From the NCBI GenBank assembly GCA_036940085.1, contig JALLBK010000500.1, positions 1-25,511 on the forward strand: DNA of 25,511 nt, written 5' to 3'. Position 1 is the first letter of the stretch. Each line of letters opens with the position of its first letter. The stretch comes from Discostella pseudostelligera (lineage: Eukaryota > Bacillariophyta > Thalassiosirophyceae > Thalassiosirales > Thalassiosiraceae). A program made the translations under genes and the position numbers. This document shows positions 19,601 through 25,511 of the stretch, piece by piece. Below the pieces are notes generated by a model, which did no database searches, was not told the DNA's origin, and saw only the letters and a list, made by a program, of their open reading frames with translations.

Positions 19601-21479
19601 ATGACGATAATGATCCAGCAATAATCGCATCTAATCCTCCACTACTCTCACTCCGTAATTCAATTGCCTTGAATAATCGTTGCCGTATCGCATCACCCAT
19701 TTCCATCGATTTTAGTTTTGCCTTGGCAATATCCCCCTCAGTGAAGGCTCGTGTCAAGGCGGCGTTACTATTACTGGCAGTATCGCCTCCCGCAAATAAT
19801 GCCTCACGTACATTCCCACCCCCAACAGTTAATATCTCCGCGGCCCGGGCACGCAATCGCTGTCCACCCTCCATAAACAAACTTGCCGTCCGTGTTTGCA
19901 ATAATCGGCCGGTCATCTCTTGCCATACTTTCGTCTTTTCCGATATAGAACCAAAGATTTGTAGTAATTGCGGATCGGACGTGGCCGCCTTGGAGAATTG
20001 ATCGAACATTTGTGTGAATTGTTCTTGTGTTTGTTCTATCATTGCTGTGGCAGAGGTAGCGGTGGTGGCGGATGATTCAAGTTGAATAGCATTGGTATTC
20101 ACTTGAATATTGGTCGCATTACTGGATTGTATGACAATATTTCCATTCGTATCGGTGGTGATTTTCTTCTTTAACAAGTCAGTTAAAGCTGTCAATGCCT
20201 CCTTGCGCAACTTGTCCATTTTCCGTCGTGCTGATCTCGATGCAGTAGAACTCTTTCCGGCTTCATCTCCGTCCTCCTCCTCTTCCTCCTCGTCTTCAAA
20301 CTCAATACCCACGCCCATCAAAATTTGTCTCGTCTCTTCGGGGATATCCACCTCCACCAATTCCTTCAACCGTTCCTGCCCCCTTTGAAATAGTTGAGTC
20401 AAATCATCATCACGTAGCATGTTGTAAATTTGTTTAATTTCATCAGTGGCAGTGTCAATGTTTGGTATTATCCCTGGTTTCGGCATTGTTGCCGAATTCA
20501 ATGTTCCAGTACTCTCATTTGAGGCGGAAGTATCGGAATTGCCCAGGGTTGAATGGAGAGATTGAATCATCGAGGTGGAACTTTCTGATACCGCCTTGGC
20601 CAATTTCTCAGTTACTCCAGCACATCCTGCATCCGCACCATCATCACCTTTATGGAAGTCATTGCTGGTATTTAGTGTAACCACCGAAGAGAACTTGTTA
20701 GATAAATTCTCCACCAATGCTTCGGGAGATTGTTGTCGTAGTTGTTGATTCATATTTGACCGTTCCATGGCCAAATTCCAAGCAGATTCCCCCCGATCGA
20801 TCAAGTCTTCTAATATTGGATAGAATTTGGATGATGCTTGTATGATTTGATGCGCAGATAGTGTGATGTATTCCTTGTTGGTTGCATTTTCTCCTTGACA
20901 TCTTGAATTGGTGGTAGTAGTAGTAGTAGCAGTAGTACCGCCAGCATTGTCATTGTCATGGATGAGTGAAGCCAAATAGACATCTGTCTCTGGCAAATAC
21001 TGCTCGATTAAGTACAGTTGAGCATTCTCCTCTTGATGCGAATTCCCACCATCTTCAGTATTACCATCTGAATTGATATTGTCAGCTGTGCATGCCCGAA
21101 CAATCATCCCTGGTGCCGCCGCGAGTTTCTTTTGTAGTAGGCATGATGATCCACCACCGCCAGCATAATAATTCCCTCTATGATTATTATTCACATCATC
21201 TTCATCGTAATTCTCATCAAGTAGGAGATGGGCCATGGCGCAAGAGGCAATAGATTGTCCAGGTCGTCGCCATAGTCGGATGGTTGCCCACCTGTGCTCT
21301 CTGCTCGGCACTTCGGTCGATGACGATGAAGGATGCTCATTGTTGACGACATCATCGTTCCACTTTCCGGAACTAGCAAGAGAGCAGGGTGCTGCTGTTG
21401 AAGAGAAGCAGCGAACCACTACGCCTGTGCCAAACTTGGTTAGGACGGCATCGCCGGGGGCGACTTTCATGGTCGCCAT
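16629..21479 (-). CDS. large multidomain protein: SH3-like start, TULIP/Ham1-like region, four PDZ-like modules
   Basis: Two exons, 21479-17198 and 17113-16629, encode 1588 residues. The chosen start is ATG 21477-21479 (ACCATGG); the open frame runs further upstream without another in-frame ATG. Residues 1-70 (PGDAVLTKFGTGVVV, then WATIRLW) resemble a small SH3/KOW-like barrel. A long helical middle has an acidic run near 400. About 900-1130 looks like a lipid-binding TULIP or Ham1-like module (GGVELTVQGEGRITWVAN, then VVNVIINALTNNIGRLIDML). PDZ-like modules follow at about 1127-1215 (PLGLNI, GSTIISVNG), 1252-1344 (GDLLSHING), 1350-1450 (GDNLVFINGIPVG) and 1480-1570 (LGCTF, FIGCTLETLDGEVV). 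Splicing completes the third. A scaffold or lipid-transfer role at a membrane is inference. The TULIP call is tentative; the PDZ calls are better. Confidence 0.72.
17114..17197 (-). other. intron in the TULIP-PDZ gene (84 bp, phase 1)
   Basis: On the minus strand the donor GTGAGT starts at 17197 and the acceptor CCCTCTAG ends at 17114, after a pyrimidine-rich tract. It joins SDPSPNL to DKVINMLKQYSPLALTF and completes a PDZ fold. An alternative acceptor, CCTACAG, 20 bases upstream leaves the wrong phase and was not used. Confidence 0.85.
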
Positions 21480-21486
21480 GGTCCAT
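21373..21486 (-). promoter_or_regulatory. overlapping upstream ORF competing with the TULIP-PDZ start
   Basis: An ATG at 21484-21486 lies 7 bases before the main ATG in another frame. Both have the same ACCATGG context. The upstream one opens a 37-codon ORF that overlaps the start of the main CDS and stops at 21373. Ribosomes choosing it would miss the main frame, so it may lower expression. Confidence 0.4.
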
Positions 21487-21815
21487 GGTCTTGTGCGCTT
21501 TTGTGCTTGTGTTTGTGGAGCGAGCGAAGAGCGAAGGTGCACCGGCCGGTGGCGGGCTTGAGGAAAGAGCGCGAAGCGAGCTCACACAAAGATTGTACTG
21601 ATTCCGCTGTGAACACTTAAATTTGAAAATTAATTTTAAAATGTAAAGCAATACTCCCTTATATGCCCACGTGGGATCATGTATGTAGAATTTCTCTACT
21701 GTTCCTTACGTAGGATTGCCTTGTGATTTGGCGACATCCTCTGTGGGAACTTAGTATAAACAATCGCCTAAAATTGGCTCTCTGCTTGTGCAGCTGGCCG
21801 GCTCATCGATTTCCA
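21480..21815. promoter_or_regulatory. divergent promoter between the TULIP-PDZ and coiled-coil genes
   Basis: This is 336 bp between divergent start codons. It has a G/C-rich half near the PDZ gene and an AT-rich block at 21617-21655 (TTAAATTTGAAAATTAATTT). GATTCCGCTGTGA at 21600-21612 is an exact 13-base match to 3536-3548 in another divergent promoter. No TATA box is certain. Confidence 0.45.
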
Positions 21816-21829
21816 ATGAACGAGCCGGC
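21797..21829 (+). repeat. hairpin with the start codon in its loop
   Basis: GCCGGCTC (21797-21804) is perfectly complementary to GAGCCGGC (21822-21829). The 17-base loop contains the ATG at 21816-21818 of the coiled-coil gene. If transcribed, a GC-rich 8-bp stem would present or mask the start codon. Confidence 0.6.
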
Positions 21830-22666
21830 TGCATCGTCGGCACCCTCACCCTCACCCTCACCCTCATCCTCATCCTCCCGACGAAGCTTTGCCATGCAGC
21901 CTATGATGATTGCGATCTTTGGCGTGGGTGTCGTCGTTGGTGCATCCCTCGCGTCTTACACAATGCAATCCAATTATCGTGAGTTCAAATACAATAATAA
22001 TTTCCTTTTTTCTTCATCAAATGCCCCATATTTTGATTGCATCATCTTTCTCTCTTTATCTGCACATCAACGAACCTCACACGCACTCCCTATCGTTCAT
22101 TATTTTGCTTGTATTTGTTTGTCGCCGTTGCCACGATGATGATTATAATGTTCTCAGACGGAATCGTCGACCAATTCCAAATAGATTATCAAACACACAT
22201 ACAGCAACTAAAGAACCAACAGATGGAATTGGAACAATTGAAAGATAACGACCTCAATAATACTAACGAGGGTTTGGGTGCTGCTTGTCTCCCAGATTCA
22301 ACTCCCCAAAAATATATTGACGAACTTACCACTACCTATCAACGAACTACCACGGCCCTCCAAAAAGCATCCCATCGTGTCCAATCCGAAATCAACTAAC
22401 AGGAATCGTTACAATTGCAACTATCCCATTGTGAGAAACGACATCTTGCCATTCGGAATACATTAACCAATACCAATATGAATTTAGAAGGTTTGTCTGG
22501 GGAGGTACAATCGCTGACTAATCAATTACGACAAATGGAAAATGAATTGAATGTAGCGTTGGAAGAGTTGGATCGGAGAGATATAGAGAGGGTTGAGTGT
22601 GATATGCATTATCGGAATTTGGTAGAGTGTCGTGGTGGGCAGGAGGGGGGTGGAAAGCCGCAATAA
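21816..22666 (+). CDS. single-pass membrane coiled-coil protein, interrupted by an in-frame TAA
   Basis: Two exons, 21816-21978 and 22158 onward. The first encodes a Ser/Pro-rich start and one membrane segment (MMIAIFGVGVVVGASLASYTM, about residues 30-50). The second encodes Gln/Leu/Glu-rich coiled coil. A TAA at 22397-22399 ends the frame after 134 residues (QSEIN). The same frame then stays open for 88 further residues to TAA 22664-22666 with strong coiled-coil character (GEVQSLTNQLRQMENELNVA). The full product would be 223 residues with one residue at the stop. Explanations are a CAA-to-TAA change (allele, error or early decay), readthrough (the next codon is CAG), or an unseen intron. No family is recognised. 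AATAAA lies at 22745-22750, beyond the second stop. Confidence 0.6.
21841..21876 (+). repeat. six-unit hexanucleotide microsatellite (CACCCT/CATCCT)
   Basis: Four CACCCT units are followed by two CATCCT units. They encode the Pro-Ser repeat and part of the Ser run before the membrane segment of the coiled-coil protein. Length variation would change the protein in dipeptide steps without shifting the frame. Confidence 0.85.
21979..22157 (+). other. intron in the coiled-coil gene (179 bp, phase 1)
   Basis: The donor is GTGAGT at 21979 and the acceptor is GTTCTCAG, ending at 22157. It joins the membrane segment (MQSNY) through a split His codon to GIVDQFQIDYQ. The intron is T-rich (TTTCCTTTTTTC, then ATCTTTCTCTCTTTATC). 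Confidence 0.82.
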
Positions 22667-22944
22667 TTTCAACAACAACTTGCGTTGCATTCTCTTTGCG
22701 AGAATGTGAATGAATGGTGTTGAATCTATTTCCATCGCTCAATGAATAAACGAGGAGTTGATCACAATAATGATGTGCATTTGTAGTGAACGTGCGGTAT
22801 ATTGATGGGCCTCGCTTGGCGGCTGCATGAGCTCTGTGATCGATGATGAAGGACCTGCGTGCGCAACTCCTAGTAACACTTTTTCAAACTCGGATCACAG
22901 TATTATTTATTAGCTCTATATCTTAATTTGTACAGGAGCTTTCT

Positions 22945-25267
22945 CTATACTCTCAATGTTAGCGTCTCGATTTCATCGGTGTCGTGAAGAGTTTCATACC
23001 CGTCCTTCCGCCGACTACTACCACTTCTCGACTGTCGCCGATACACTCTCATAATCTGAAGCAGCGCAAGAATCGATACAACTAGTACCCCCGCCAAATA
23101 TCGTGTGAAATCGCTACCCCAGTTTTGAAACATGTTACTCTCCATATGATCAGCGATGTGGTGAGCGCCATGGACTTCGATATAATCCCACGGCAAAGTG
23201 TTGATTTCATACAGAATGCTTCCAAGGGCCCAATCCACTTTTTGGCCATTGACGACATTGGTGGCAGTGATGCGATCGTTGGGCTGAAAGCCGTACCCAT
23301 ACGCCAACATCTCATGAACGTAGGCGGCACGGAAACAGTATGTTGCAAGATCCTCCTCAGTCAAGGTAACGTTTGTGTTCTTGGCATTGTATTCCAGCAT
23401 TTGTTTCCAGTTCTGAGAGCACACCTGCTGTCCCTGTTGGTCAATTTGCTCAAGACTCGAACGAGGTTGCAGTTGAAGGAATTGCCAAACGTGATAGTAG
23501 TTGGAAAAGGCTAAGAACTCCCCAAAGGATGCAGCTTGGGTTGGTAGCTCCGGCTGGTATACCCCGACAAACGAGCAAGAAGAATGATGCGAAAATTCAC
23601 ACCAGGCGTTGGACTCTTTGTTCAATAGACCTCGTGCCAACGTTTTGCACTGCTCCCAATCACCTGCGTTTTCATTGTTGACCAATACCGCATGATAATG
23701 TCCATAATCGGAGGAACCAGGCTCAGCAACTGCCGAAAAGTCATCTACGGACGCATTCCATGTGTCAATTCCGTTCTTGTCGTAGTGAACACTCGTCTTG
23801 AACTCAATTCTACCCCCAGCGGGAAGACACGGGTCATATATACCCTCCACCAACCGCGCCTTGGCCGTACTATTCATTGCAAGCCGTGCCTTCCGCCTAG
23901 TCTCGGCCATATTAATACCAAACATCAAGTGACTATGAGCATACACATTCCAATGCCGTCCCTGACCCACTTGTAATTTGAACAACCCACTCATTACATC
24001 GCCCTCGGGCTGAAAGAAGCTAATCTGAGATGACGCACCGCCCATGTCCAACGCACCAAAGGTTTGAATAGCACCACCGTAGGCCTCACCAACACCCTCG
24101 GAATTCTTCATTAGATTCCCCAAAAGAAAGTTGACACCCGCCCAACCGTACACGGCCTCCTCTTCTCCCGAAATGACACGTACACGCTCAGTTTCATCCC
24201 AAAATGGACAGTAGGTATCATTGGCAAATAACTTTCGTACTGTGGAGATGACACGTTGTCGTTTTTTGGAGGGGATGATGCGCAAGCCGGCAGTGGCCTT
24301 GAGAAAGATGGGGAAGTTGGAAAATTCCGATTCCTTGCTGGCTAATACGGCCTTGGCGAAGGAGAGTAATGGTTCGAGGTAGTTGGCAATGGCCTAAGCG
24401 CACAATAATGGAATTGGAAGATATGGTTAAGCGAGACTTCAGACTTGAAACATTTTCTCGAGAAAGCACACTAACAATCTACTTCTACCAAACCAACACT
24501 CACCTCCTCCAACAATGCATCATCCTCAATATCGGCAAATTCACTAATGCCCGGGCTTAATCGTGCCGTCCATCGTGATTCTGTGCCTGGAAAGGTTAAT
24601 TTCCGTCCGGAGACTGCTGCCGCCACCTCAACTTTGCTATTCAATACACGTGGTTCGAATTCGTACACGTGCATACGTGATCCGGTGGAGCCGGCGTCAA
24701 TCTATAATATAAATATAGGATGATGATGCCAGAAAAGGCCACAGAGCGAGCATGCGAGAGTGCGAATGTGGCAGTAATTACGAAGTGTAATGTTAGTGGC
24801 ATGGACGAAACAAATTATGAGCATTAACAAACCAATTGCATCAGATGTACACTACGCACCATGAGACCATGCGCACTCGTCCTAGCAATGCCCGGACTCT
24901 GATACACTGCATTATATGCCTCCAATCGTTTCTTCTCCGCCTTGGATTGTTTCTTCGATTGAGATGCCTGTTGCACTTGTTGTGTGCGTAAATCTTCGGC
25001 AAATTTGAGTTTCTCTAATTGGATGGGATCAATCTCGTCGTCGTCGTCGTCGATGCTGTGGTGGCGGTGCTTATCATGTTGTTGTTTGTTGTCGTCCTTC
25101 TCTGCCTTGGGTTTGGATAGACGACGGCGATAAGATGATGATGGCTCCTCCTCTGCAGCTATTGTTGTTGTTCTACCTTCCTCATCATCGACGTCGTCGA
25201 TGCTGCCGCCGCCGTGACGATCGAGATAGGCGTTCCATGAGTCGTCGGCTTCGATGGGGTGCTTCAT
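22945..25267 (-). CDS. apyrase / nucleoside triphosphate diphosphohydrolase (GDA1-CD39 family)
   Basis: Three phase-0 exons, 25267-24860, 24701-24504 and 24393-22945, encode 684 residues. All five apyrase conserved regions are visible: ACR1 IDAGSTGSR (137-145, at the exon 1/2 join), ACR2 KATAGLR (234-240), ACR3 ISGEEEAVYGW with its catalytic Glu (276-286), ACR4 ALDMGGASSQ (about 316-325), and ACR5 DWALGSILYE. It should hydrolyse NTPs or NDPs to NMP in the lumen or outside the cell. One membrane segment lies near the C-terminus (about 635-653, LAGVLVVSILALLQIM). A short basic/acidic tail follows, containing YETL, a possible sorting signal. A single C-terminal anchor resembles the Golgi YND1 type. 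The first 136 residues are hydrophilic, Asp/Lys-rich, with no signal peptide or membrane segment, which is unusual. An upstream exon is possible. Confidence 0.9.
24394..24503 (-). other. intron 2 of the apyrase gene (110 bp, phase 0)
   Basis: On the minus strand the donor GTGAGT starts at 24503 and the acceptor GCGCTTAG ends at 24394. It joins DDALLEE to AIANYLEPLLSFAK, the expected segment between ACR1 and ACR2. Confidence 0.9.
24702..24859 (-). other. intron 1 of the apyrase gene (158 bp, phase 0)
   Basis: On the minus strand the donor GTGCGT starts at 24859 and the acceptor TATTATAG ends at 24702. It joins TSAHGLM to IDAGSTGSRMHVYEF, which rebuilds ACR1 exactly. Confidence 0.9.
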
Positions 25268-25511
25268 TTCAACGATGGGCTAAAACTTGTGATGGCACGT
25301 CGATATCGATGGGCAGTAAATTGCAGTGATATTACGGAGTGGGAATGTCAATGCTATCGTACTTCGCGTCGTCGTCGGCACTCATCATCATCGCATCGAT
25401 CATCATCGTTCATCGGATGTGAAAAGAATGAAATGCCACAGAATTGCCTCTCGTTTGGATGGTGTTGGGAGTGGGAGAGATACATCATCATCACAACATG
25501 AGATGTGTTCC
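25268..25511. other. upstream region of the apyrase gene to the window edge
   Basis: This is 244 bp upstream of the apyrase ATG. On the minus strand an in-frame TAG sits 15 bases before the ATG, inside TTTTAG, which could also be an intron acceptor. ATG/CATCAT-type low-complexity triplets are frequent. No clear upstream exon or TATA box was found. Confidence 0.4.

Noticed and set aside
21841..21876. CACCCT repeats as an interstitial telomere
   Set aside because: The unit does not match the TTAGGG-type repeat, lies in a coding Pro-Ser run, and has only six copies with drift.
22379..22402. 24-base GT...AG segment that would remove the in-frame TAA and keep the frame
   Set aside because: Far shorter than the other introns here (78-179 bp) and too short for a normal spliceosome; the donor GTCCAA is poor.
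1..25511. tRNA, rRNA, CRISPR arrays, transposon ends, riboswitches
   Set aside because: I looked for tRNA T-loop patterns, spaced repeats and long terminal inverted repeats on both strands and found none that holds up.

Overview
The window looks like nuclear DNA of a stramenopile alga, most likely a centric diatom. Coding density is high for a eukaryote and introns are few and short (78-179 bp, mostly GTGAGT/GTAAGT-type donors). Proteins are rich in Ser, Asn and acidic low-complexity tracts. It carries eukaryote-only genes: a SYO1/HEATR3 ribosomal-protein import adaptor, a membrane apyrase, an SBF2-like protein and a multi-PDZ protein. There is no sign of an operon, plasmid, virus, transposon or CRISPR array. 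The species assignment is inference from style and content, not from a marker gene.

Ten genes alternate strictly in strand (+ - + - + - + - + -). Left to right: a DUF72/YecE-like protein cut by the window edge (1-1013, +); a secreted, probably GPI-anchored beta-helix protein whose reading frame is broken by two assembly joins (1178-3264, -); a coiled-coil protein with a C-terminal SBF2-like domain (3639-6944, +, one intron); a 760-residue protein joining a disordered N-terminal half to a quinone-oxidoreductase-like MDR domain (7140-9603, -, two introns); a protein of unknown function with a weak THAP-like Cys/His pattern and a coiled coil (10527-11948, +); SYO1/HEATR3 (12185-15268, -); a small secreted Cys-rich protein with two identical CX3C-X12-CX3C units (15729-16280, +); a large protein with a possible TULIP/Ham1-like region and four PDZ-like modules (16629-21479, -, one intron); a single-pass coiled-coil protein with an in-frame TAA (21816-22666, +, one intron); and an apyrase/NTPDase with all five apyrase conserved regions (22945-25267, -, two introns).

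Several ORFs that look separate join into one gene after splicing. The disordered ORF and the MDR ORF are one gene. The long PDZ ORF continues into a second exon that completes its third PDZ. The SBF2-like protein gains its true C-terminus from a short second exon. The apyrase is assembled from three exons.

The genes do not form one obvious pathway. The layout gives four divergent promoters (374, 923, 460 and 336 bp) and five convergent 3' ends 164-348 bp apart. The most unusual signals are the five CCCGCC elements in the promoter at 3265-3638, the twin hairpin-type Cys units, the TULIP-PDZ and disordered-MDR architectures, the PIP-box-like tail on the DUF72 protein, and several candidate translational controls: a minimal uORF, two competing start codons, and a start codon in a hairpin loop.
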